Of a DNA stretch of 64,000 nucleotides, positions 35,800 through 49,624 are shown in pieces (the first letter of the stretch is position 1; each line of letters begins with the position of its first letter). The notes beneath the pieces were generated by a model. It had not been told where the DNA came from and ran no database searches. It saw only the letters and a program-made list of their open reading frames with translations. This DNA is from Puffinus mauretanicus. Taxonomy: Eukaryota; Chordata; Aves; Procellariiformes; Procellariidae. The stretch lies in contig JAJKFH010000864.1 in NCBI GenBank assembly GCA_023333565.1, forward strand, positions 419,979 to 483,978, read 5' to 3'. A program made the translations under genes and the position numbers.

Positions 35800-37862
35800 G
35801 CCTGTTCAGGGACATTCTTGGAAGAATCCCATGGGTTATGATCCCAGAGACAAGAGAGGTCCAGGAGAGCTGCTTGATTTTCAAAGATCACCTCCTCCAA
35901 GTTCGAGTGGCCATCCTAATGAAATTAAGCAAAGGTAGCAGGAGGCCTGCAGGGATGAACAAGGAGCTCCTGACAGTAGAGATGGAAGGAGGGAGAGGTG
36001 ACTCTGGAGGAGTATAGAGACACTCTCTGCATGTGCAAGTAGGAAAGCCAAAGCCCACCTAGAGTCAAATCTGGAGAGAGGGGCTTCTGCAGGTATAATA
36101 ACAGCAGAAGGAAAACTGGGAGAAATGTGGGTCTGATGCTGAATGGGGCAGGGGAACTGGTGGCAAATGACATGAGCAAGGCTGAGGTACTCAATGGCTT
36201 CCTTGACCCAGTCTTTACAGACATATTAGAAGGTAATACCAACCTTCAGGGATCCCAGGTCCTTGAGAACAGTGGGAAAGTCCACAACAAGGAAGGTGGA
36301 TGAGGTTCAGGTTAGTGAACACTTAGACAAACTGCACAAAAGTCCACGGGATCTGATGAGATACACACGCAAATGTTGAGGAACCTGCCTGGTTGTAATG
36401 CCACTCTCGATTATCTTCAAAAGGTTATAGCAATTTGGAGAGGTTCCTGAGGACTGGAAGAAAACAATCACTCCAACCTTCAAGAAGGGCAGGAAGGAGA
36501 ATCCAGGGAACTAGAGGCTAGTAAACCTCGATCACTGGAACGGTGATGAAGCAAACAATCCTGCAAATATTTCCAAATATTTGAAGGATAAGAAAGTACT
36601 TGGGAGTAGTCAGCATGGATTTATGAAGGGGAAATACAGTCTTGTACAATGAGATGATGAGCTCAATGAGTGAAGTGAGAGCAATGGCTGTTGTTTACCT
36701 TGATTTTAGGGAGGCTTTTGATACTGTCCCCATAACATCCCCACTGACAAAAGTATGAAATACAGACTAGATACATGGACAGTAAGATGAATTGAAAATG
36801 GTCTGAATCAGAGTTTAATAAAGAGCTGTGATCAGCAGCGCAAAGAACAGCTGAAAGCCAGTGACTAGTGGTACACCAGGGTTCGATACTGGAGCCAATA
36901 CTTGTTCAACAGCTTCATGAATGAGCTGGATGATGAGACAGAGTGCAGCCAGCCACCCCGACAAGTATGCAGATGACACAAAACTGGGAGAAATGGCTGA
37001 TACATCAGTGTTGTGCTGCCATTCAGAGGGACCTCAAGGCTCTGGAGAAGTGAGTCAACAGGAACCTCATGAAGTTCAACAAGTGAAATGCAAAATCCTG
37101 CACCTGGAGAGGAATAAACCCATGCAGCAGTACACACTGGAGCCAGCTGGCTGGAAAGCAGATTGACACAAAATATCCTGAGTCCTGGTGGACAAGAAGT
37201 TGACCATAAGCCAGCAATATCCTTTTTTAGCAAAGAAGGCCTAACAGCATCCTGGGCTGTATAGGGAAAGCATTGCCAGCAGGTAAAGAACGTGATCCCT
37301 TCCCTCTATTCATCACTGATGAGACACATCTGGAGTGCTGGGTCCAGTTCTGGGCTCTCCAGTACAAGAGAGACATGGACAAACTGGACTGAGTCAATCA
37401 GAGGCCATGGGGATGATTAAGGTACAGGAGCATCTGACATATGAGGAGAGGCTGAGAGAGCTGGGACTGTTCAGCCTGGAGAAAAGAAGGCTCAGGGGGA
37501 TCTTTTCAATGCATATAAATACCTGACGGGAAGCAATAAAGAAAATGGAGCCAGACACTTCTCAGTGGTGCCCAGGGGAAGGACAAGAGACAATGGCCAC
37601 AGTCTGAATTGCAGGAAATTCCATTTAAACATAAGAAAAAACAACTTGTGGCTTGGGTTTTTTTTTTTTTTTTACTGTGCAGGTGGTCAAACATTGGAAC
37701 AGATTGCCTGGAGAGGCTGTGGAGCCTCCATGGAGATAATCAAACCTCAGCTAAGCATGGCCTTGTATTACCTGCTCTAGCTTACTATGCTTTGAAGAGG
37801 AGGGTTGGACTAGATGATCTTCAGAGATGCCTTCCTACCTCATCCATTCTGTGATTCTGTGA
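35800..37862 (+). mobile_element. CR1 LINE, about 2 kb, degraded reverse transcriptase
   Basis: The left part shows CR1 ORF2 blocks in one or other frame: AGAGGTCCAGGAGAGCTGCTTGATTTTCAAAGATCACCTCC (35857 on), then ATGAACAAGGAGCTCCTGAC (35955 on). Next come the reverse-transcriptase region with GGATTTATGAAGGGGAAA (36619 on) and GTTTACCTTGATTTTAG (36693 on), and the catalytic box KYADDTKLGE (coding from about 36963). The C-terminal [20 protein letters not shown] lies at about 37440, and the 3' end is CATTCTGTGATTCTGTGA ending near 37862. Many frameshifts and stops break it. A T tract of 16 (37658-37673) interrupts the tail region. It is on the opposite strand from the CR1 at 32797-33910 and clearly more diverged. 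Confidence 0.92.
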
Positions 37863-40800
37863 ATGTCAAGATCTTTCAGTTATATCCTATTTAATATGTT
37901 CAAATATTTGTATATATAATATCTCCATAGATATCTATATCTTTGAGTTACTTGTGACTTCCATACTATAATCACGGTTCTGTCAAGTTTGCACTGTAAC
38001 TCTTTCCATAGGATTCTTCCACATAACAATTGCTATTTTCTCCAAATTTATTAAGGGCACATTACTTTGTCACCTAGAGGTGTCTTATGTGTCACTGCAT
38101 CCTTAGATCACATAATTTTGCCCCAGATAACTACTTCATAGGAAATTCTTAATGTAAGAAACTCCTTGGGTTATTAGAATGAGCTGGAGCATAAGCACAG
38201 ATGTAATATGACCATAAATGAACACTTAGTGAGGTACATCTTCATTTCCTTAGTTTCTGAAGTGCTATCATTATGAAATGTCCTTAAATTATTCATAACT
38301 AAATTTTAAGATATGAGACAATTTGTTGCCATGTTAATTGCCACCAAAGAAGGGTCCCTCAAGTAACCAACCTCTATTCTTTATCCTCTTTCCAAACCTA
38401 ATTCTTCAAAATATAAAATGCATAAATAAACATAGACAAATATCTCACACCCAATAGTTTAATGGAGAAGTCAGCAGACAGTTTAACTCAGTCTTCATCT
38501 CTCCCTTTTGCTCGTCTCAAATTCATTCATATTCCTGTAAAGGATATTGGCCTTTTGCTTCTATCCATTATCTCCTTTCAGACCCAAGGAGACATAGAAT
38601 TACTATACAAATGTAAAGCATATGGGAAAAAATTCCATTTTGTGTCAATATCACTGCTACTCTGTCCATCTGATCACTATCAGCTGTCTGCTAGTGCAAA
38701 AACTTTTTTTTAGTTAGTTGAGATAAGAATGTTTGTAGCAGTAACAAGGCTCACCATAGTTACAGATAGATCAAAACCAAAAAGTGTCAAGAGCTGTTGC
38801 CATTTTGTCCCTGTTTGGACCACAGGCCATCAATCCAGTAATGACCGATCTGTTGTAACAAACATGAAGAATCAGAGTGTTAACAGGGCAAGGCAGGAAA
38901 CAGAAAGGTGTGAAGATGTGCTATTGAAAAACTCTGGGTGAGATCCAGTTTGGAATTAGGGCATCTGAAATTGGTTTTCTTTATGTGCACTAACTGTCTA
39001 AGCACCTATTACTCTGAATGGAGAGCTACTCAGAGTGCAGTCAATGGAGCCTGGAAAGTGCTCAGCGCACACTACAGTAGATATTTGTTGGATGGCCGTT
39101 TGAATCTCACCTTCTTGAAAATGAGGACAGACGAGGACCAAATGACAAGCTAGAATGGGTGTACATTGAGCACAGAGAACTCCAGACTGCATGAAGGACA
39201 CTAGCTCCCAAAAGTCCCTCAGGTGAGAGCAGCTGAAAATATGACTTTGTGTAAAAGATTAATTATTTCTCCATGGTATTCTACAGTCTCACAATGAATA
39301 CAGTTAGTTCCTGTTAGGCAGCAGATGCAACTCACCACAGACGAGCTGAAAGTGCAGCCTCATGAAGAAAGGAGCAGTGACCGGGGCCACTCGTAGCCCT
39401 TGAGAGCACACCCCACCACCACAGTAAAGAACCCCAAGGGAAGTTAGATCCTTCCTGGCAATGCAAAAGGCCACACTTAGGCATGGTTTTCTACGTCCTG
39501 TGCCCTGGGACAGCACTCCCCTTCTGGGAAGTTAAAAACTCCCAGAAGACATGACCAAATGAGCAGCTGTGCAGCCATTTCAAAGCCACTGCAAACAGAA
39601 AGTGGGATTCACTAAAGGTGGCATTGGTGTGACTATTATTCATGGTACAACACTGGAGAATTAGTGATTGCAAAACTCCTGTCTGAGACTCCTCCATCGT
39701 GCCCCTCAGTCTTCACTGCCTGACTCAACAGCGATGGATTTAAGAGAGGCACAGCTTGAGATCCCACACACTTAGCTCTGGAAACAGGCAAACCATAGCT
39801 GTGGCTGCACTCCCAGAAGACCTTGCTGTCTTTGTACAGACCCTTTCCACTGCAAAACCTTTGCAATGGAATTTGGCTGCATTCATGACTACCTGATCTC
39901 CCAGCTCTGCATAGTCTCTGCCTGTTCTCCTGCCCAGCTAGGTGAGATAGGAAACCTAGAGGAAAGCTTCACACGACAGTGCAGATGCCAGGTACTAGGA
40001 CAGCTGCCATACAGTATGCCAGGAATTCACTGGACTCATCCTTCTACTTACATATCTGAGTGTATTGGCACCTGAGTGTATTGCTGAGCCAATTCACTCC
40101 CTGCTGACCAGAAACCACTCAGTGCAGGGCATGCAGGCAAACTTCTCATGCAATTTCCACCACATCTGGTCCATGACTGTTCTATAAAGTTTAAAGTGTC
40201 CCAAGACCTGCACTATGCCAATCCCTGCTTAGATATGTCCAGGGAATAATACTGCATAAAGTATATTTACAGCCATATGACACCAGTGGTTTCACACGTC
40301 TATTTAGTTTCCAGAGGCACAATCCACCTGGCTGACAGTCCAGGCTAGAAGATAACACAGGAAGGGGGCATCATTTGGTAGATATAGCAGACGGGCTAAC
40401 GCCTCTCCTTGACCATGGATGCAGGCTCCATTTTCTAGGGAGGCATTCTGTGGTCAGGAAATCAGACTTGCCTACTAAAGACATCAGACATGAAAGCCCA
40501 CTCAGACTGTCATGCTCATCATGATAGTGCTTAGTCTCTACATTAGCATTTAAGCACCAAAGCATTAATAGGGACATGAAGAGATGTCTTCTGTAGCAAC
40601 TTCTGGTTGGATTTCTGCCTGAGTAGTGAGGCAACTTTTTCTTCCTGGACTTCTGACACAGCCCTGAGTATGAAGTAATTTTAGATGTCTTTGGCAGCTC
40701 CTCATGGTTATTTGCAAGTTAGATAATGAGCTAGTTTTTCATGTCTTTTACTGATAGAACTTGGCTTTTCACAGATTACTCTTCAGTTTGGGCTAGAGTT

Positions 40801-43800
40801 AGCTGGAAAAAAGATTAGTTGGAATATTTTTCCACTGAAAAATGTAATTGTATCAAATAATGAAATCCTGTAGATTCTGCTGAAATTTCATTTTGGAGAG
40901 AAAAGGGGGAAATGTTTACACACTGTCAAAATATTTTGTCATTTTCTTCATGAAATTATTTTTAAAATTTGTTTTATTTTGTATGGAAATCAGAGTATTT
41001 TTGTCAAAATAAAATATTTTTATCAACTCTAAATGAATTTTTTTGGACGTTATGAAATTTGGAAATCTGTTTCAGGGTCTTTTTTCAATCTGAAATATGC
41101 CAAATAGAACAGTCGCCCGCTGTTCGCCAGTGCCCGACACAACCCTCTACTCATAGGAGAAGAGGGTCAAGGACGCAGCAAAGACACCTGTAAGATGCAT
41201 GTGGCTCTTAGTATTTGAACCTGCCATCAGTTAGTTGTGAGGAGTTGCACCTGACTGCATATAAGGATTTTAAGAGAGAAAGAACAATCTGTCAAAATGA
41301 TGCCAGAGCAACAAGGGTGCAAAGATTAACAGAGAAGCTGATACAGGTGAAAAGCAGTACAAAAGTGGTATAATAATTCGTATAGAGAGATTTATTCTGA
41401 CATTGTGATACATCTGTGAAAACCTTATGCCACTGTAATTCATGCCAGAAGAGTTATGAAGCTTCCAGAACACAATAATTAAAGCAAGATGGGACTCCAG
41501 AAAAATCAAATCAAAACAAAAAACTGTATAGTGATACAGGGGAGATTATGCAAAAAAAGAAACCGTGCTTACATCCATTTGGAAACTAATGCTAAAGAAA
41601 TCTTTGTATTTATCCATACTGTTTTTTTCCATATGTCTCTATCTGTAGCATGCTGTGCTAAGCTTATATGCAACAGCATGACATGATAATTACCCTGAGA
41701 AGATAAAATAGGTATATAAAAATGCTCATTAATTTTATACGGAATAGAAACAAGAATTCTGCATCTGCAGTCAGCAGCTACAATCCTTAAAGAATAAATG
41801 CAGAAATACTACTGGTGTCACGGTTATTTAAGACCATTAAAGACCCATACACATGCATATGCGTCAGGTGTTTCTAAAGGCTTTTTTAAATTACGGCTGT
41901 CTGTCTTACTGGCATGAGCAGTCTTGCCTGCCAGCATTTTCCAACTGAACAGTAATAAGGACATCCTGCAGCCATCACCAAGGCCCACAGGTTGCTGCCA
42001 GAAGACAAATGGCCATATTCTAAGCAATTCTTCAAGATTATGCTTCATTCATTACACTACACCTCATATTATTAAGAAAAATTTCTTTTATAGCAGTTTC
42101 CCTCAAAATTCAATGAAACATAAAATACACATTTATATAGTAAGCCAAATAAATTATTTGGGCCAGGATTCATGCCGACTAACTTCAACTAGAAGCCAAG
42201 TCACTCTGATCTCCCTTTACACTAAAAGAATAGAAAACACTGGAATAGAAAATAGCGGGGACTCGGGAGGGCCCAACAAAGGCCTAAGTCACGACCCAGA
42301 GGTGCACCTCCCACCGTTGGCTGCATTGCAGACTTAGAGTGACTGTGCCTAAGACACGGCGTGAATCCAGTCCTCAGTGGCAATTCTGCAGTCTGTTTGG
42401 AAGCACAATTTCTCTGAAATCTTGTAGGTGCCTTACCTGACTTACAGCCAGTCATAAACTCCAGAAATAGTCTTTGAATACTGAAGGTTAAATACATTTT
42501 AAACTGATTTAGTTAAGGAGCAGGGTCTACTGGAAATGGCCAAACTGAGCTATCAGGCTCCACAAATCCTGACTGCTTGGTTTGGTCCATTGTTGCCTGC
42601 CCCAACTCATCATGCTGGGACCTCAGTTTAATTATTCATGGATGCAGAATTGGATAACCCTACCTGCTAATGACAGTGTAAACATTTTGCTTTTGTTTTC
42701 CTTCTAGAATGCTTCCAAGCAAGTTGAGTAACAAAAACAACATCCTGAACCTGTGTAAAAGCCAAGATGCACAGGGCAGGTAACTCCCTGACTCATGGAT
42801 TCTTCCATTCCACCTCTTCTGCTGCTCTTCAGGTTTCTACTTAGCTTGAGCTGCTTCCCAGATAGCCTCAGAATCTGAAAAGGATACTCATTAGTATCTG
42901 ACTTCTTTCACTTCTACTCTCCTGGGCACAAATTGTTCTAAATTGCTCTCTCCTTCAGTAACAAAAACAGAGATAAATAATTTCAAAAGATTCAAAGCAC
43001 AACATATAATTTTTCTATGTGTTAATATTAATGGGTAATAAATAAAAAGGACTTTCAATAGATAATGAATACTTAATATTATTTAATCAAAGGTAATGTA
43101 TTTTCTTAATTACCATAGTTATGTGGATTTTTTAAAGCAGAAAATTATTGTAAAAACAAGGAGAAAAAGAAAGGGGAAGTCCAAAATGCCTGTAATTGTT
43201 TTGTAAAGAAAGAGAAATGCAGAAGAACTTGACAAGAACACACCAGTTTATTATACCCATTGAATTGAAACTATGTCCATTGATTCAGTGGTCCACAGTA
43301 AAGATCACCTTACAAATATCCTCGAGTGGAATGAATATTTTGATTGTTCACCAAAATCTGTTATGTTCAAAAAAAACCCCTTTTCTGCTTTTGTGTAGCT
43401 CTTTAAAACAAGGTATACACAATTTCTGCATCATTTGTTACTGGGTTTTCACCAGACTGAGTAGATACCCACCATAGTATTGCTGTTTATATTTGTTTAG
43501 AATTTCAGCTAGACGGAAAATTCCTCTCTGTGCCATGCCTGAAAGTTTTTTTTATTGCAACAACAGGGTTCTCAGATCCATGACAATAAATATCTCTTCT
43601 GCACAGCCTCAGGGCAGCAAAAAAACCATTAATGGCAAAGATGGGCAGCCTCACTCCTGAGGTGCTGCCATTTATGACAAAACTGTAGATTTGGGGAACT
43701 CTAGCAACTCCATAAAAAAAAAAAAAAGGGGAAAGACAAAATAAAAGAGACTTCCCTCAAAATGAGAAGTTTGATGAATGACAAGTACCGAACTGAGTGT

Positions 43801-45644
43801 AAATTACTCATATAATTTTAAATAACCTCATGTTCCAGGTGGTTTGTATCTATGCACCTGATTATTGCAAGGAAGGAAATTTTCAGGTACTGGTTATGTA
43901 AGACATTTCACATTTAAATATGAAAACAGCTTTCACATGTAAAGACAGTTGGAATTCCATGAAATTGAGGTTTTTGTAGACAAAATCCACTCCACACAGG
44001 TCTAGAGTTCCACACATATGAAAAAACAATTAAGTATTGCATAATAGTAGTTAGAGGTGGGACTCATCTGATGAAATACCTACCATAGCTACATCTGCAC
44101 TAGGTGCCTGATGCTTCCTTTATAAATAAGATCTTCCAAAGAATGATTGATTTTACCTCACCTGAAATACATCAGATGAAATGGGTTTTAAAGCACATTT
44201 CTCTCTGCTGACTATAAACAGACCTTATAGCAACGAGCTCAGATGAACATGTCTACAGTAGTGGGTGAGATGAATGCCATCATAGGCTACTATGGCAAAG
44301 AATTCTCTACCGGCAGCAGGGAATAATGACAGATTATCCATCTAGAAGCATTTGGGGATTATATGAACAAAGGAGTAGTTGACTGCTTTATTGAATTTCT
44401 CTTATATAGCACATGATCTTTTTGCCTTACCAGGCTCAGAGAAGAGCTCTTGTACTACAGGTTAAAGGGAGTTTTTGTATGTTTCTGACATACAGTATCT
44501 TAACCCTCAGGAATCAGAGGGTTTTGCCTCAATTTTCTCCTGAGGCCAGATAACGAAGTATTAATAAAGCTTTTTTTTTTTCCTTTTTCAGCTGAACTGC
44601 ACAGTGTAGATATGTAAAGCTATACAGAAATACTTTGAAAATTCTGAATATACAAAGGATGCTGCAGGTTTTTTGTTAGTACAATGAAGAAAAATAGGAA
44701 GCTGTCATCCATCTCTGCATGGGCCTAGTCTTCATCCTGGATACAAAAACTCACTCTGTTCTGAATACTTTATTGTTATGAAAGATGTAGCATTGACGTT
44801 GCAGGACAAGAGTTTCTCATGCAAAACCAGTGACCTGACACATTGTTAATAAAAAGTCCACTTTAATGATTCAATAACAATAAGTATCCTTCATAAGTAA
44901 TTTAAAAGGAAGCTTATAACACCGTTAAAACCCAAAAGAGATTTTCATTCATAAGACCTTCATTGTGAGGGCTCAGAATAGATGAGAAAAACTTGCTGAA
45001 TCTCTAGGTTGGGTAAAATTCATTGCCTGCCGTACTATTACACAAAATACCCACCAGATTTCTGAATGGCTTGAGTTTCCAGAGTTACTTCATTTCCATC
45101 ATACAAATGTTAGCATGAGCTACCTGTTCTGGCATGAACAGGGACACCCCAAATTGCAGGATGTTTTGAGTTTTTCTGCTCATTTTTCCTCAATTAATAT
45201 TACTGGTAACATCTCTTCTATCTTTCCATAGCTGCCCTTCCAAGGAAACCATTGGAAAGAGTATTGAGTTGTAAACTCAGAGTGTGTTGTATCAAAGGTG
45301 GCTGAAAGACTGAGGACAATTTCAATGAAGAAGAAACAGCAAGCTTAGCTAGAAGGTCAGTGCAAAATTTAAAAAAAGACCATTTCAATTAAATGTATTG
45401 TATGAAAGCCAAGCTGAACAGAAAGAGTTGGTGGAGATTAATTTGACAGCAGGAAAGTAAACTTTAGCCTGCAGTTGAGTAAGCAAGAAAAGGATACAGA
45501 TGAGGGCTGAGGAAATTTTCCACAGTGGCATGAAAAAGATACATTTGGAAGTGGTTGTCTACTCTGTAAGCCTAGCCTAGACCTGATCCTGAGTTTGTCC
45601 TTATGTCATCCATGTTAACACAACTGTAGTTAACATATCTGTGC
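37863..45644. other. Unique sequence, no gene seen
   Basis: Nearly 8 kb of mostly AT-rich sequence. Notable composition: an AT-rich stretch at 40850-41040 with repeated AAAATATTTT-like words, a short CpG-bearing patch at 41110-41180, another at 42255-42360 that may be an old repeat I cannot name, and a run of 14 A at 43714-43727. Open frames up to 137 codons lack domains. Confidence 0.5.
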
Positions 45645-46475
45645 TTGCAGCAAGTTTGCAGTCAATACCAAGTTTGGTGGTGTTGTCAATAAGCTGGAGG
45701 CCAGGGCTGCTGTTCAGGGGGAACTTGATTGGCAGTGGGCTGATGGGAACTTCATGAAGCTCAAGAAATGCAAATGCAAAGTCCTGCACCTGGAGTGTCA
45801 TAACTCCATGCAGCAGTACAGGCTAGGGGCCAACTGACTAAAAAGCAGCTGGGCAGAAAAAGACCCTGGTGTTGTGGTGGACAAGCTCAACAGGAGCCAG
45901 CAATATGCCCTTGCATCAAAGGTCAACAGCCTCCTGGGCTGCATTAGCAAGAGCACAGCCAGCAGGCTGAGGGAGGTGATTCTTCCCTCTACTCTGCTCT
46001 GGTGAGACATACCTAGGGTACTGGATCCAGCTCTGGACTCCCCAGTACAAGGGAGAAAGTGAAACACCAGACCTATGAAAGTGCCTGAGGAGAGGGGACT
46101 GGAGCACAGGATGTATGAGGAGAGGCTGAGAGAGCTGGATTTCTTCAGCTGGGAGAAGAGAAGGCTCAGAAAGATCCTACTGCTGTCTGCAAGTATGTAA
46201 AAGGAGGGTGTAGAGAGGCCAAAGCCAGACTCTTCTCAGTGGTGCACAGTGGAAGTACAAGAGGCAACAGAGACAGGAACACAGGAAATTCCAACTCAAT
46301 ACGCAGAGAGAAAGAAATCACTGTGAGGGTGCCCAAATACTGGTGCAGGCTCCACAGAAAGGCTGTGGAGGTGCTCAGAGCTTGACTGGACACAGCCCTG
46401 AGCACCTGCTCTAACTGGACCTGCTTTGGGCAGAAGACCTCTGGAGATCCCTTCCAACCTAAATGATTCTAAAAC
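45645..46475 (+). mobile_element. CR1 LINE 3' fragment, reverse transcriptase inactive
   Basis: About 830 bp that align in order with the 3' part of the other plus-strand CR1. The blocks include AGCAAGTTTGCA (45649), CTTCATGAAGCTCAAGAAATGCAAATGCAAAGTCCTGCACCTGGAG (45751 on), GGCTGCATTAGCAAGAG (45938 on), GAGAGGCTGAGAGAGCTGG (46121 on) and a 3' end CTTCCAACCTAAATGATTCT near 46470. At the catalytic box the two aspartates are replaced: the codons after the alanine are GTC AAT (45661-45666), Val-Asn. Frameshifts break the remainder. The left boundary is approximate because the sequence upstream is not recognisable as CR1. Confidence 0.88.
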
Positions 46476-47643
46476 CCTTATGTCTGGTTATAGCAACTCC
46501 TACTAGTGCCTCCAAATCCCTGTCATCCTTCCAGTATGGTAAGGCTAGTGTGGGAGATCAAGTTGGAGGCTAAATGAGGTTAGGCACAACGTAAGACAGT
46601 GTCTGTCTCCTACCTAGAGAGACCAGGACCTTTCTCTCATCTTCTGTTCCAGCTCAAAATCAATCAGTTCATTTAAAGGATTTGTAAATTTGATTTTTTT
46701 GCTGGAACAAATAGGAAAAGATGTTTTACACAGCACTGACATTCGTTTTGATGCAGCAATTACAACCTGAGAAATAAGTCTAGATCCATGTCAGAAAATT
46801 CACTGTGCCAGAGCATAAGGTTTACATCCTACCTCACACGTGTGGGCAGACTTAGTGAAAGGAGGGAACCAGCCCAAAGCTGCTGGTAAAGAATGAAAGA
46901 CTGAAAAGTTGATAAAATAAGGTTGAACTGGAAGGAGATAAATTAAGAGAGGAAATATTTAAGGAATAGGAGAAATCTCACCACATGATAGCACAAAGCA
47001 ATACAAGGCATGTTGTGGCAAAAAATAACAACTGAAAATGTCCTGTAATGTAATGCTAACCTGTGGAATTCATTACCATGTATAAATTTGAAGTCAAAAT
47101 CTTAACAAGATCAAATCTTAAAAAAAGCCTGGATAACAATATCCAGAGTTTCGGTAGATATACAACAAAGTTTGTACAGTATATGAATCCTCTCACTGAG
47201 ATTTCCAGCTAATTCTCTTGCAATATGTAAAATTCAACACCTACTGAGAAGTTTCTTTCTCTTTCAGATGCAGCTGATGTTTAGCTATACCCTGATCCTC
47301 CATGACAGTTCCCATGTACCAAAGGAGACAGAACTAAAAGCAGAGCACACTGAGAAGCACATGATTCCCATCACTTGGATGCATATTTACATTCAAAATA
47401 AATCAACTAATTCTTGGGAAGGATAAAAGACTGCACAGTAAGGTAACTGTGGGAGAGATTTTAGAATGGAATCAGAAAGCTCACAGGCACACAGTGGAAG
47501 CTGAAGCTTTGGACGTTGATAGTAAAGGAAAAAAATAGCAATAGCTATTGGCCTAAACCAGTGGAAATGTAGTAGATCTTCCTCTAGTCTGTGAGCACTG
47601 TCACCCAATGCTACAGGGACAGGCAGGTTCTTTTAGGGATCCT
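46476..47643. other. Unique sequence, no gene seen
   Basis: About 1.2 kb of AT-rich sequence without a recognisable repeat or gene. One 71-codon minus frame at 47393-47608 shows no domain. Confidence 0.55.
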
Positions 47644-47959
47644 TGTTAGAATGACAACTGGCCACAGGGTTGTAATTACAATTACATCTTTATTATTACA
47701 TAAAAATCTTAGTTATCCACATAGCTTATTGTTATCTATGATTTCTAGCAGTTAGCATAGTTTACTCTTGCACAGAATTTTTAGCAATTATCATAGCTTT
47801 CAGTTAAGCAGAATTTCTAATAATCAGCGTAGCTTTCATACTATCTAGAGTCTTCAGTTACCTAGTCGCTGGTCACCTGGACCCTCTGCAGATTGGGTCA
47901 AATTCTTAATAATCAGCATGCGATAAAATTAAAAAAGTACTTCTTATTTATTTGCAACA
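47644..47959 (-). mobile_element. Candidate solo LTR carrying 36 bp direct repeats
   Basis: The block starts TGTTAGAATGACAACTGG and may end at TTTGCAACA, giving TG...CA ends with partial inverted similarity (six of nine bases). On the minus strand the four 36 bp repeats come first, then AATAAA at 47689-47694, then 45 bp to the end. That is the order U3 enhancer repeats, polyadenylation signal, U5 of an LTR. No target-site duplication is visible (ATCCT against GGAGT) and no primer binding site follows. I infer a solo LTR with an uncertain outer boundary; it could instead be a simple minisatellite in unique DNA. Confidence 0.4.
47708..47852. repeat. Four tandem copies of a 36 bp unit
   Basis: Copies at 47708-47744 (37 bp), 47745-47780, 47781-47816 and 47817-47852. 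The shared pattern is CTAGCAATTATCATAGCTTT in the first 20 bases, followed by a variable part and then CAGAATTT or similar. Copies differ at several positions each. The constant period with moderate divergence indicates a real tandem duplication and not chance. Confidence 0.8.
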
Positions 47960-49589
47960 GGAGTCCATTAAATGCGCTGACATGTGAAAGAACAGCCTGT
48001 TGTAAAGGTATCTCTTTTGAAGACACGAAATATGTCTAATGCAAAAAGGCTCTCTTAGATTATCCAAGGGTATTTGCAATATGTAGGTGAAGTGACATAC
48101 TTCTCTAAACCCATTATCGGTGCTACATTTGTTATTGAGAAAAATGGCCATCCCACATATAATGCTTAAAGCAATTTGAAGCAAAGAAAACCATGCTTTC
48201 CTCTGCACCCTAAATTAAGGCTACTAATTTTGCTTTCATTTCTGACAACAGCCATGTACACAAGGTTATTGCAGTAATCTAGTTGAACAAAATATTGCAA
48301 ATCCCTATTATAGGCAATATTCTGAAGACCTGTTAAGCCTTGAAGTGTGGTCACTGTACACTGTTGGTAATTACCATATTTGAAATTTCCGGATAAGATT
48401 CATTCCATCTCTACACATGTTCACAGAACTGGAACACAACAGGGGTTTATAGGGTTGGGAAGAGGACAAAAGGATTAAAGTAATTTTAATGTTGTTTAAT
48501 TGGTGAATTACATAAAAGTGGGGGGTTGACAGTTCTAGATACATTCTGAGTCAGTTCGCAATGATGTACATAACATCTCTAATCACTCCAACAAATGCTG
48601 CTCATGTCGCATCAGTAACTCCTAAGAAAAATTATTTTTAATCCTCTGAATATTCATATATATATCATATATAGGTAAGCCAATACAATCATAGACAATT
48701 CATGCATCTGTTGTTTGTTAAAAATGGGCAACTATATTTACAATATCAAAAGTCATTGCAAATGTAGTCAAATATATTAATAATAGAGATGTGAACTATG
48801 ATGTCCTGCAAATACAGAATGCCAGTCTGCCAAGGAAAGAAATAATTTACCATCTGTTATCTTATGTCCTGAATTTAATTTGCATTGTGATTTATATTAT
48901 TGCATTATTAATCAAGTGCCTATCCAGCATGTGATTTTCAGAAGGTAAAGGTTGCTATAAATACTCATGAACTGGAGATTTCATGAGGTGAACATTTCCA
49001 TTTCTTGCAAAAAATCTCAAATTATAAGCAGGAGGTTTTCAAACTATTCTCAGGTGTATTTTTGTCCCATTTGTTTTATCACTTCATAATAAAAAAAAGA
49101 TTTATCCATAGGAGATAATATCTAAAAAATAAAAAAATACTAATAATTCAGGATGGTTTGTTTAGAGAGATAAAATCTCTATGACACCCAGAATGTCAAA
49201 GAGGATTACACAAATCTGATTGTATTTAAGTGAAATAATAATTACTAGTCTCCTATTGCTGTAGAATAATAATTAAATAGATACTGAATTGTAGTCATCT
49301 GCCTCAGAAGCCTGATAAAAGTACATTGTATCAATACCAAAATCATTATCTAGGCTGAGAATATTCAACTTTCCCTACTTTTCATTTGAACACCATAAAA
49401 AGTCAAAGAAAATAAAATTATATTGGTCTTTAATTAACCTAAGGAGCCTAAATATTAGGCAAAAACCTAACTCAAATAAATTCTGCATGAAGTAGAAGCA
49501 ATTAGACTTACAATATTAGGTTTAAATATCTCTTTATACAAACATTCAAAATAACATTTTCACTCTGCCTTTTAATACTTATTCGTTAT

Positions 49590-49624
49590 TACATATATAT
49601 ATGTAATATATATACATATGTATT
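49590..49624. repeat. (TA)n / (CATA)n microsatellite
   Basis: Alternating ACATATATATATGTAATA and TATATACATATGTATT words form an AT-only, largely self-complementary stretch of about 35 bp. Confidence 0.8.
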
